NCBI GenBank assembly: GCA_022767445.1 | Contig: JALENJ010000013.1 | Coordinates: 1 to 64,000, forward strand | Direction of reading: 5' to 3' | Origin: Erysipelotrichaceae bacterium | Lineage (GTDB): Bacteria > Bacillota_I > Bacilli_A > Erysipelotrichales > Erysipelotrichaceae | DNA length: 64,000 bases | Shown: one piece after another, positions 1 to 8,364 of the stretch | Layout: every line of letters begins with the position of its first letter | Position numbering within the stretch: the first letter of the stretch is position 1 | The notes under the pieces: generated by a model | The model's database searches: none | Told to the model about the DNA's origin: nothing | The model's input: the letters and a program-made list of their open reading frames with translations, nothing else | Made by a program: the position numbers and the translations under genes

Positions 1-284
1 CAAATCTTTGCAAAACGATCACCAAATGTTCCACCTACAATTACAAGCACCTTGTCATTTTCATCAAAACAATTCATGACAGTCGCTTCCATTGATCCAG
101 TGCTAGAGCAAGTCATAAATACACACTTACTACCCTTTGGCGCATGTGCAAACTCCAACATTAAACTTGCATTATCCTTCATCACTTCAGAGAACTCTGG
201 TGTTCTAAAATACGAAACTTACTGTGCTCCCTGTCTACATACTTCATCACTCGACTGAACTGGTCCAACTGTAAAATTAATCAT
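1..284 (-). pseudogene. Class V aminotransferase, 5' part, broken by an in-frame stop
   Basis: Reading down from the ATG at 284 (GGAG eight bases upstream) gives a start typical of PLP-dependent class V aminotransferases (MINFTVGPV). Codon 22 (219-221) is TAA. The same frame then continues with the family-like [13 protein letters not shown], a SSTGSMEA stretch like the cofactor-phosphate loop, and VGGTFGDRF, up to the window edge. Because the frame resumes exactly, a single substitution (probably CAA or GAA to TAA) explains the break. Relatives include alanine-glyoxylate and 2-aminoethylphosphonate transaminases; the substrate cannot be told from this fragment. Most of the gene lies outside the window, so further damage cannot be assessed. 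Confidence 0.75.
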
Positions 285-448
285 CTAGTATCCTCCATAA
301 GATTACTTCTTACTTATGTTCACTATCAGCAAACACATTACTATTATTGAACACCATATTTGAAAGTGCAATTATCAATAACTCTTATTTTCAATTGATG
401 CAGTGCTAAATAATTTTTTATTTCGAATAAATCCTTAGATACTTTCCG

Positions 449-806
449 TCATTTCTGTCTCTGCAAATAAATCTTTTCAGTCGCTGATACATTGAGTGTT
501 AACGTATCACCATCAAATTCATAACTGATCGTTTGATTTCCACCGGTAATCTTTCAATCTTTCCAAGTGAAAGGTAATCTATCATTTAACATCATGAATG
601 TGCCTGTGCCATCTTCATTGAAGATGATAACCCTGTCACATCGCAGTTTTTAATCTCATCTTCTAAGATTGCAGTATTGTCCTTCTCTATTCTTGTTAAG
701 ATATATTTACCAACAATATCCGTATTCTTTGTATCTCGATTACATCCAGTAAGTACTCCAATCAACAGAATTAATGCCAAAAATTTTTTATTATTTTATT
801 TTCCAT
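449..806 (-). pseudogene. Decayed small lipoprotein, paralogue of the gene at 6132-6488
   Basis: Translation in pieces gives a lipobox (LIGVLTGC), GKYILTRI, ILEDEIKN, then in another frame FNEDGTGTF, FTWKD, a TGA, and GNQTISYEFDGDTLTL with SATEK near the end. Each piece matches the intact lipoprotein at 6132-6488 in order. Three lesions are visible: a lost base in an A-run after the start ATG (804-806), a frameshift near 635-640, and TGA where the paralogue has a sense codon. It has no function as it stands. With the intact copy it flanks the gtr operon and the IS element, which suggests an old local duplication. Confidence 0.85.
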
Positions 807-844
807 AAACACCGTTAGTCCATATAAGTAAGAACCCAAATTTT

Positions 845-1243
845 CTATTTAAAAATTACAACTTTACTCGCCACGTAGTTAAATATTACAACAAAAATAT
901 TAGAGATAAACTTTATAATCATTGCAGGAAATAAAAGCATATCCACAAATAAAAACATTACAGCTAAATCAATTATTCCAGAAATAAATCTAGCTCCAAA
1001 AAATGTTGCTATTTCACGCACAAGCACTTTTTTACCAAAGGAACGGCTCTCAAAAACCCACAACTTATTTGTTATATATGCAAATAACACTGAAATAATC
1101 CAAGAAAAAATCGTAGATAATACATTTGGAAAATCCAGAGAGATATAAAACATCCAATACGTCACAATATTGATTATTGTTGTACATATACCAAAAAATA
1201 AATACATTAAAATTGATTTATATTTTTCTAGCATATTTTTCAT
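845..1243 (-). CDS. GtrA-family membrane protein
   Basis: This small polytopic protein of about 132 residues has four predicted membrane helices, the layout of the GtrA/DPMS family. Members are thought to help move a polyprenyl-linked sugar across the membrane. Typical family features are the N-terminal YLFFGICTTIINIVTY helix and the NKLWVF motif between helices 2 and 3. The ATG at 1243 was chosen over an upstream in-frame start because AGGA lies just before it and upstream starts add non-family residues. It overlaps the end of the preceding membrane glycosyltransferase by 26 bases, so the two are probably translationally coupled. It is the last gene of a gtrB-like, gtrC-like, gtrA-like operon. 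Confidence 0.85.
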   Translation of the reverse strand: MKNMLEKYKSILMYLFFGICTTIINIVTYWMFYISLDFPNVLSTIFSWIISVLFAYITNKLWVFESRSFGKKVLVREIATFFGARFISGIIDLAVMFLFVDMLLFPAMIIKFISNIFVVIFNYVASKVVIFK

Positions 1244-2861
1244 AATCCTGTTTTCCACTCCGACTAATGTCACCAGTATTTTTGAGTTTAAAACTATTCT
1301 GCTTTAGGCTAGTCATTTTGGCAATAGATTGATTGATAAAATCAATTAAATCGAACAATCCTAACGATCCAACCATGATAAATACTGGGATATAGGTGTA
1401 CAAATATCTTGCCCGTGCCTCAAACAACATTTCAAACAAAAATAGACCGAGAAGAGACAAATACATAACACTATGATCATCCTCATCATTTTTCTTTAAT
1501 GATATGGCTTTAATCACCATCAATAATATGCAAGCTGTCCAGATGGTTTGTTGAGTAGTTTTTATAATATGATAGTGATTTCCTACTTCCATTTCATAAT
1601 CTCCATTGTATACAAAGCTTCTCAAAAATAATGATAACTTATTATCAGTTGGAAATACTTCTCGATAGAAGCCCCCTTCAAATCCCCATGCAAAAGTTCC
1701 ATCATTAAAAATACTAAGAGCTTTCTTTTGCATAATTTTAGCTACTCTCTTTGGCCCATATTGTTGTAATCGATCACTCAATCGAATAAGAATTGCATCC
1801 TTTTTCTCTTTTACACCATAATAAGATAATGTGTATTTCACATCATAAACATTATATCCACCATTTGCTTCTTCATTAAACCCCATCATTAGAAAGTGAT
1901 ATATTGGTGTTTCTAAATTAGGGTCAATTTTATATCCCATTCTTTCTGGAAGATGTTTATATGTAAAAGAAGAAACGAGAGATACAACTATCACAAGCGA
2001 TATGACTCCAAAATTACTCTTCAGTTTTTTCAACTTCTCCGGTCTCAATATAAACTTAATCAACTCAATTATTACAATGGCAATAAACACTATAAAAATC
2101 TGTGGTTTAATACGATAACCCCAGTAACTTAATAAAACAATCAATGTCCACACTATATATTTATTAAATCTATATCTATTTAAATAAATCCATAAAATCA
2201 GTGTAGGGAAAATCAAACCCATTGAATCTGAATAAGCTATACCTGTCCAACCAGAGAATACAATTAATACAACATAAATGCCAAATCCGAACCACGCAAT
2301 CGCAAATGATTTTTTTAGATCATAAATGATATGGAATAGTAAATATGCTGTAATCGTACAGAGAATGCTTTGCACAATTGTTAGACCAAATACAGCATAT
2401 CTATAATCTAATATGCCTATAAATTTTTCTAATTTCATGACTGTCGCAAATATATAGGTCACCAGTATATTATTCGGATACAAAGAATAGTAATACTGAT
2501 TTAATTGATCTATTTTGAAGTCTCTCAAAAGATACGAATCCGTCAAGATAATATTTGAATCCCAACCTGTCAAGAAAAAAGTATTCTTAAGTAATATAAT
2601 TTGAAAAATAAAAAAGAAAAATAACACTATTAAAAAAATTCTTTTATGGTTGAAGTGTATATCCAATTGTTTTATCAAAAAATAAAATAAAATGACTAAT
2701 GCGATGAATACAACAGCACTGATAAATATTCCTTTAGAAGATAAATCTGTTGTTACTTTACAGTAATACTCAAAATGACTGTAAAAGACATTATTAATGA
2801 TGACAAACAAGAATACAATCAAAAAAAATATTGAAATTATTTTTTGAAATGTCTTTTCCAT
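1218..2861 (-). CDS. Polytopic membrane glycosyltransferase (GtrC-like position)
   Basis: About 547 residues with roughly a dozen hydrophobic segments and a long extracytoplasmic stretch in the second half, the shape of GT-C-type transferases. These use a lipid-linked sugar on the outer face. An acidic motif after the first helices (GWDSNIILTDSYLLRD) may be the GT-C-type catalytic loop. Position suggests the job: in gtr operons the gene with GtrA and GtrB adds the sugar to a cell-surface acceptor. Sequence alone names neither sugar nor acceptor. The start is uncertain: the ATG at 2861 sits directly after the gtrB-like stop, and in-frame ATGs at 2873 and 2891 are possible. Confidence 0.75.
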   Translation of the reverse strand: MEKTFQKIISIFFLIVFLFVIINNVFYSHFEYYCKVTTDLSSKGIFISAVVFIALVILFYFLIKQLDIHFNHKRIFLIVLFFFFIFQIILLKNTFFLTGWDSNIILTDSYLLRDFKIDQLNQYYYSLYPNNILVTYIFATVMKLEKFIGILDYRYAVFGLTIVQSILCTITAYLLFHIIYDLKKSFAIAWFGFGIYVVLIVFSGWTGIAYSDSMGLIFPTLILWIYLNRYRFNKYIVWTLIVLLSYWGYRIKPQIFIVFIAIVIIELIKFILRPEKLKKLKSNFGVISLVIVVSLVSSFTYKHLPERMGYKIDPNLETPIYHFLMMGFNEEANGGYNVYDVKYTLSYYGVKEKKDAILIRLSDRLQQYGPKRVAKIMQKKALSIFNDGTFAWGFEGGFYREVFPTDNKLSLFLRSFVYNGDYEMEVGNHYHIIKTTQQTIWTACILLMVIKAISLKKNDEDDHSVMYLSLLGLFLFEMLFEARARYLYTYIPVFIMVGSLGLFDLIDFINQSIAKMTSLKQNSFKLKNTGDISRSGKQDYEKYARKI

Positions 2862-2862
2862 A

Positions 2863-3819
2863 CTATATTTCATTCTCCCATGTTCGTTCACTAATAATAT
2901 ACCGTGGCCGTTTTTTCACTTCCAAATATACTTTGCCTACATATTCCCCAATCACCCCAAGGGAAATCAACTGCACGCCTCCCAAGAAGCACATGATTGC
3001 CAGTGTACTTGACCACCCAGCAATAGTTGTACCTAGAAAACGCGATACAATAGCCCATACTACACCAATAAAACTAATAAGCGATACGATTAATCCAAAA
3101 TATGTAATTAATCGAATTGGCTTAGTACTTAAACTAGTGATACCATCAAAAGCTAGAGCAATCATCTTTGATAATGGATAATGTGATTCTCCCGCAATAC
3201 GTATATGCCTTTCATAAAGAACTGAAGTACTCTTAAACCCAACCAACGGAAACATTCCACGTAAGAATAGATTTACTTCTTTAAAATTTGCGAATTCATT
3301 TAAAACTCGTGAGGATACTAATCTATAATCCGCATGATTATAAATCACTTCAGCACCCATGTAATTTAAAAGCTTATAAAATGACTGAGCTGTGATTCTT
3401 TTAAAAAATGTATCTGTTTCTCTTGAACTTCTAACACCATATACAATTTCACAGCCATCATGATATGCATCTACCATCTTTTCCATGGCTGTAATATCAT
3501 CCTGGCCATCACAGTCAATCGAGATCGTTATGTCCGCACAATCTTTTGCTTCCATTAATCCCGCTAATACAGTATTCTGATGTCCCCTATTTCTACTTTG
3601 TGAAATTCCAATAAAATGCTGATCACTCTTCGATAAATCTTTAATAATCTGCCAAGTATTATCTTTACTCCCATCATTTACAAATAAGATGCGGCTATCA
3701 TCACTAATCTTATTCTTTTCAATTAGTTTTATTAATTCTTCTAAAAATAATTTAGAAGTAATTGGTAATACTTCCTGCTCATTATAGCAAGGAATAATGA
3801 TATACAATTTTTCTTTCAT
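2863..3819 (-). CDS. GtrB-like family 2 glycosyltransferase (polyprenyl-phosphate sugar synthase)
   Basis: This GT2 (DPM1/GtrB) enzyme transfers a nucleotide-activated sugar to undecaprenyl phosphate at the inner face of the membrane. Visible motifs are the N-terminal IIIPCYNEQEVLP, VNDGSKDNTW (nucleotide site), SIDCDGQDD (metal-binding acidic motif) and two C-terminal membrane helices (about residues 230-255 and 265-290). The length is normal for GtrB. The ATG at 3819 has GAGGGATATT just before it, so it is preferred to the upstream ATG at 3831. The gene leads the operon. The 230 bases upstream contain a perfect 15-base palindrome (3901-3915) and then the IS element, whose insertion may have altered the promoter. 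Confidence 0.9.
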   Translation of the reverse strand: MKEKLYIIIPCYNEQEVLPITSKLFLEELIKLIEKNKISDDSRILFVNDGSKDNTWQIIKDLSKSDQHFIGISQSRNRGHQNTVLAGLMEAKDCADITISIDCDGQDDITAMEKMVDAYHDGCEIVYGVRSSRETDTFFKRITAQSFYKLLNYMGAEVIYNHADYRLVSSRVLNEFANFKEVNLFLRGMFPLVGFKSTSVLYERHIRIAGESHYPLSKMIALAFDGITSLSTKPIRLITYFGLIVSLISFIGVVWAIVSRFLGTTIAGWSSTLAIMCFLGGVQLISLGVIGEYVGKVYLEVKKRPRYIISERTWENEI

Positions 3820-4020
3820 AATATCCCTCAAACTGCCTCTAGATTTTTATAGCACACAATAATAATATCTATTCATTTAGTACATTTTATCGGTTTTTCA
3901 CACTTTTGAAAAGTGATAATTTCCGGGTGTTTTACAGTTGTAATTTAACAAGATAATTCGTAAGTCCTTTATTGATGGTATATTCCATCTTTTTTAATAT
4001 CAAATTTTTTGTAATTTTAT

Positions 4021-5808
4021 GTAGTGCGGTGGTGTGTTTTGTGCTTAAATTTTGATAGAGGGGATCTTGTATGTTCTTACATGTACTTAAAGATAGACAA
4101 TACAAAAGACTCTACATCCGCCATTCCGTTCGTAAAGCTGATGGTATTCGTTCCGAGAATGTCAAAAGCCTTGGACGTGTTGACTCACTCATGAAGGAAA
4201 TGAACTTTTCAAGAGAGCAGGTATTAGAGTGGGCTCAAAAACAGGTAGACCAATTGAATAACACCCCTTTCTCTAAGCCTGTACTGTTATCATTGTCTCC
4301 AGACAAAAAGATAGCCATGGATGAACAGCGTTCGTTTCATGCAGGATATTTATTCTTACAATCTATCTATTACGGATTAAAGATGAAGGACATCTTTCGG
4401 ACCATATCTTCACATGAAAAATTTGATTTTGATATTGATGCGATATGTTCAGACCTTGTGTATGCACGCATACTAGAACCTGGTAGTAAGCTTTCATCAT
4501 ACAAGACAGCAGCTTCCTTTCTAGAGAAACCAAAGTATGCATTGCATGATGTCTATCGTGCATTAGGAACCTTGTCCAAACAGATGGATCGCATATTGGC
4601 AGAAGTGTATAAGAACAGCAATCATATTCTAAAGAGAAATAATAGTGTTTTATATTACGACTGTACGAATTATTACTTTGAGATTGAAGAAGAGGACGAC
4701 TTCAGACAATATGGCAAGAGTAAAGAACATCGTCCCAACCCTATCGTACAAATGGGACTGTTTATGGATGGCGATGGCATTCCGCTAATATTCGACTTAT
4801 TTGAAGGAGCGAGCAATGAGCAACCATCTATGAAACCTCTTGAGCAGAAGATCATACGAGATTTTGGTTTCCAAAGATTCGTTGTATGTACAGATGGTGG
4901 ACTGGGATCAGAAAGCAATCGACTATTCAATGATATTAACGGACGTGCATTTATTTGTACGTAATCGCTCAAGAAGCTAAACCGTAAGGATCGTGAGGAA
5001 GCGATGTCAAACCAAAGATGGAAACGTCTAAGAGATGGAGCGAGTGTTGATATCGAAGAGATACAAAAAGAACCATACAAGCATATTGATGACATTTACT
5101 ACAAAGAAGAGCCATATGGCACGAAGAAAGTAGCTGGACAGTTGATGATTGTCACCTATTCACCAAGATATGCAATGTATCAAAAAGAGATACGAAATTC
5201 ACAGATAGCACGTGCAGAGAATATGGTAAGTAAAGGTTCTATCCAAAAACAAAAAAGAAACCCAAACAATCCAGCAAGATTTGTAAAGGTCACAGCCATC
5301 ACATCAGATGGAGAAGTCGCATCAAAAGAGCACTATGCGATTGATCAAGACAAGATTGATAGTGAAGCAATGTACGATGGATTCTATGCCATATGTACTG
5401 ACCTAGTAAATGACAAGATAGAAGACATACTTGCGGTCAGCGAAGGAAGATGGAAGATAGAGGAATCATTCCGTATTATGAAGACAGATTTCGAAGCAAG
5501 ACCTGTATATGTCAGAAAGAAGGACAGCATTCGTGCACACTTCTTGATATGTTATCTAGCTCTACTAATCTTACGTATTCTAGAGAAGAAGCTAGATTCA
5601 GAGCATACAACCTCAGAGTTGATATCTACATTACGAGAATACAAACTATTGAAGGTAAACGGTCAAGGATACATACCAGAATATAAACGAACAAAGATAA
5701 CAGATCATCTACACAAAGAATTTGGATTTCATACAGACACAGAGATTGTGCCAACAGGAGTAATGAGAAAAATCATAGCTGATACGAAAAAATAGAGTCC
5801 CACACTAC
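4021..5808 (+). mobile_element. IS1634-like insertion sequence with disabled transposase
   Basis: The transposase gene at 4071-5795 is bracketed by GTAGTGCGGT (4021-4030) and, inverted at 5799-5808, GTAGTGTGGG: 8 of 10 positions match. These are taken as the ends, but no target duplication was confirmed, so the borders are approximate. The element is the only plus-strand gene in the first 19 kb. It separates the gtr operon from the intact lipoprotein gene. With its transposase interrupted it should move only if helped in trans or by stop-codon readthrough. Confidence 0.6.
4071..5795 (+). pseudogene. IS1634-family transposase with one in-frame TAA
   Basis: Two pieces, 4071-4964 and 4965-5795, are in the same frame and are separated only by a TAA at 4962-4964. 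Joined they give about 575 residues, a normal length for this DDE transposase family. Family-like parts are the N-terminal LYIRHSVRKADGI...VKSLGR, YYDCTNYYFEIEEEDD (first catalytic Asp region), VCTDGGLGSE (second Asp) and the GRWKIEESFRIMKTDF region (catalytic Glu). The codon after FICT was probably CAA or similar. There is no other damage, so the mutation is recent or is sometimes read through. Confidence 0.9.
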
Positions 5809-5825
5809 GCCGTTTAACAAAGCAA

Positions 5826-5864
5826 AATGCCAGAAACCCTTTATTCATCGAGGTTACTGGCATT
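5826..5864 (+). terminator. Hairpin terminator downstream of the IS transposase
   Basis: AATGCCAGAAACC (5826-5838) pairs with GGTTACTGGCATT (5852-5864), with one mismatch in 13, followed by TTCTTTGG. It lies about 30 bases past the transposase stop and probably ends its transcription. Whether it belongs to the IS is unclear. Confidence 0.6.
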
Positions 5865-6131
5865 TCTTTGGTTTATAAATGTCAAAGACGGAAGAATAGC
5901 TTGTTTATTATATGTTGTTCGTTCCAACAATATACCAGTGATTGAATGCGCATACAATAGCGATAAATACTGTGTTTTTCGTATAAATGAAAAAGAGTAA
6001 GCTATTACTAGTCTTACTCAATGCTTGCTTGATTATTAAGATTTACTTAAAAATGTACTATTATAAAATGCAATTATGCATGTGTCTTATTTTTTACATG
6101 CGTGTATGTGTAATATATGTAAAAAATATGA

Positions 6132-6488
6132 CTACTTATCTCTTGTTAACTCCATCTTTTCCGTAGCAGAAATGATGAGAGTTAATGTATCCCCATCTAA
6201 TTCATAACTGATGGTTTGATTACCTGCAGTTAACTTACCATCCTTCCAAGTAAAGTCCAACTTCTCATTGATCATGACAAAACTACCAGTACCATCGTCA
6301 CTAAAGACAATATAGCCACCAATATCACCATTTTGAAGTTCATCTTCTAAGATAGGTTGATTATCCGTAATGATCTTTGTCAAAGTGTAATGACCTACGG
6401 TTTTCTCAGCTAAACTCTTCTTTCCACATCCAACAAGGAATAACGATACAATAAATATCGTAAGTATATATTTGATTTGTTTTTTCAT
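6132..6488 (-). CDS. Small extracytoplasmic lipoprotein, function unknown
   Basis: A 118-residue protein with a signal peptide ending in a lipobox (SLFLVGC, Cys about residue 21), so it should be lipidated and anchored outside the membrane. The mature part is beta-rich: GHYTLTKI, a DDGTGSF turn, FTWKDGKL and YELDGDTLTLI. This arrangement of repeated short strands recalls lipocalin-like small lipoproteins of Firmicutes, but I cannot assign a family. A decayed paralogue lies at 449-806. The gene has its own start at 6488 and is separated from the ABC exporter genes by a terminator. Its role is unknown. Confidence 0.75.
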   Translation of the reverse strand: MKKQIKYILTIFIVSLFLVGCGKKSLAEKTVGHYTLTKIITDNQPILEDELQNGDIGGYIVFSDDGTGSFVMINEKLDFTWKDGKLTAGNQTISYELDGDTLTLIISATEKMELTRDK

Positions 6489-6518
6489 GTCTCTATGTTA
6501 TCACATGGCTGACCATGA

Positions 6519-6541
6519 AAAAAGAGTACCTAAGTACTCTT
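6519..6541 (-). terminator. Terminator of the ABC exporter operon
   Basis: AGAGTAC (6523-6529) pairs with GTACTCT (6534-6540). Read on the minus strand the hairpin is followed by a T-run (complement of 6517-6522). It starts immediately after the stop codon of the gene ending at 6542. Confidence 0.75.
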
Positions 6542-8356
6542 CTATGCAATGTTATTTACAACCATCTCTTCGTATTGGCGTGTGTATAGCTCATAGTAGT
6601 AACCTCTTTGTTTCATCAGTTCACTATGCTTACCACGCTCAACAATCTTACCATCACGTACAACTAGAATGACATCCGCATTGACGATGGTTGATAGACG
6701 GTGTGCTATGACAAAGGATGTTCTTCCTTTGATGACCACATCAATCGCATCTTGGATTGCCTTCTCTGTCAGTGTATCAATAGAGGCAGTCGCTTCATCT
6801 AACACCAATAGACGAGGATCCGCAAGGATCGCTCTAGCGAAGGATAATAGTTGTTTTTCACCAGTGGATAACATTCCACCGCCCTCACCGACATCGCTAT
6901 CTAAGCCTTTATCCATCTTCTCAATGACGAATTTAGCGGATACCAAATCCAAGGCTTTCATGATTTCCTCATCGGTAGCTTCTGGTTTACCATAACGTAA
7001 GTTATCACGAACCGTGCCAGAGAATAAGTGTGGTGTCTGTAAAACATAACCGATATTGGAATGTAGCCAAAGTTGAGAACGTTCTCGTGCATCTTTGCCG
7101 TCAATCAATATCTGTCCATGTGTTGGTTCAAAGAAACGACATACTAGATTGACAAGTGTTGATTTACCAGCACCTGTTTCACCTACAATCGCTACGTTTG
7201 TGCCATGAGGAACATCTAAGTTGAAGTTCTCTAAGACCATCTCTTCGCCATCTGGATACTTGAAGTCTACATCCTTGAATGCAATATCACCGATGAGTGG
7301 TTCCCAGTTTTCTTTCTTTGGGTTAAACATATCCCCATACTTCTCAATGACTTCTGGTGAATCTGCGACATCTGATTCCATATGAATCAAACGATCAAAT
7401 CTTTCGATATTTACTTGAATCGCTACCAAGCTAGCAATCGTAGAAATCACGCTCTGTAATGGTTCCATCATGCCTAATGCATAGCTCATAAATACGGATA
7501 ATGTACCGATTAACATCATGTTCTCGACAGTAAGCTTACCACCTTGCCATAGTACGATTGCTAAAGCGATTGAGCTCATCATCGTAACTGTTGCGGAAAA
7601 GGCTGCTGAGTATCTTGTCGCATGTACAGATGTATGACGCATCTGTTCTGTATCTTTCTTGAAATCATCTGAGATTGTCTTTTCAATGACCATCGTCTTA
7701 ATGGATCTAGCACCTGTGATACCTTCATTGAAATCACTCGTAATCTTAGAGTTTAACTCACGAATCTTACGATTGAGTACAATCAACTTTCTTTGGAAGA
7801 ACGTAACAAGTACAACCGCAACTGGGACCAACAAGAAGATCATGCATGCAAGTCTCCAGTTGATCAACAACATGTTGATCATTACAAATACAATATAAGA
7901 TCCATTCCAGATGATATCCATCAAACGCCAAGACATCAATTCACCGATTTTACCAGTATCACTCATAACTCTAGCATGAATGTATCCAACGTTATTTTGA
8001 TTAAAGTACGCAAAGGATAATTCCTGCAAGTGATTGAATGAAGCTTCTCTTAAATCACGATTGAGATCTAGCTCTGTTTTAGAACACCAAAATACACTGT
8101 AGTAGTTCAATACGAACTGTATGATGATGACCACAATATACAAGATAACAAATACCCATAATGTATCTAACACACCCAAACCTACAAAGTGATTGAGGGC
8201 ATATCGATTAAACAATGGATAGATGGAATCAATCAAACTGGTGATGATTCCCATAATGATCATTACGATAATTCGATTCCGATACTTCTTGATAAATGGA
8301 ATCACTCTTGGGATACCGAAGTATGGAAGTGATATATTCTTATCTTTTTCTGTCAT
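6542..8356 (-). CDS. ABC exporter half-transporter, subunit with consensus Walker B
   Basis: A 604-residue membrane-ATPase fusion: six membrane helices (about 25-320), then a nucleotide-binding domain with Walker A GETGAGKST (about 390), signature LSTGEKQ (about 497) and Walker B LLVLDEAT (about 517). The LSTGE signature departs from LSGGQ while Walker B keeps the catalytic Glu. The partner at 8365-10173 shows the reverse. This matches heterodimeric exporters of the LmrCD/BmrCD type, which export drugs or amphiphiles. The genes are eight bases apart in one operon, so they should form one complex. The substrate cannot be deduced. Confidence 0.9.
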   Translation of the reverse strand: MTEKDKNISLPYFGIPRVIPFIKKYRNRIIVMIIMGIITSLIDSIYPLFNRYALNHFVGLGVLDTLWVFVILYIVVIIIQFVLNYYSVFWCSKTELDLNRDLREASFNHLQELSFAYFNQNNVGYIHARVMSDTGKIGELMSWRLMDIIWNGSYIVFVMINMLLINWRLACMIFLLVPVAVVLVTFFQRKLIVLNRKIRELNSKITSDFNEGITGARSIKTMVIEKTISDDFKKDTEQMRHTSVHATRYSAAFSATVTMMSSIALAIVLWQGGKLTVENMMLIGTLSVFMSYALGMMEPLQSVISTIASLVAIQVNIERFDRLIHMESDVADSPEVIEKYGDMFNPKKENWEPLIGDIAFKDVDFKYPDGEEMVLENFNLDVPHGTNVAIVGETGAGKSTLVNLVCRFFEPTHGQILIDGKDARERSQLWLHSNIGYVLQTPHLFSGTVRDNLRYGKPEATDEEIMKALDLVSAKFVIEKMDKGLDSDVGEGGGMLSTGEKQLLSFARAILADPRLLVLDEATASIDTLTEKAIQDAIDVVIKGRTSFVIAHRLSTIVNADVILVVRDGKIVERGKHSELMKQRGYYYELYTRQYEEMVVNNIA

Positions 8357-8364
8357 ATTACCTC

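Noticed and set aside
3901-3915. Perfect palindrome CACTTTTGAAAAGTG upstream of the gtr operon as an operator
   Set aside because: It is short, A+T-rich and unrelated to a recognisable promoter; too weak to call.
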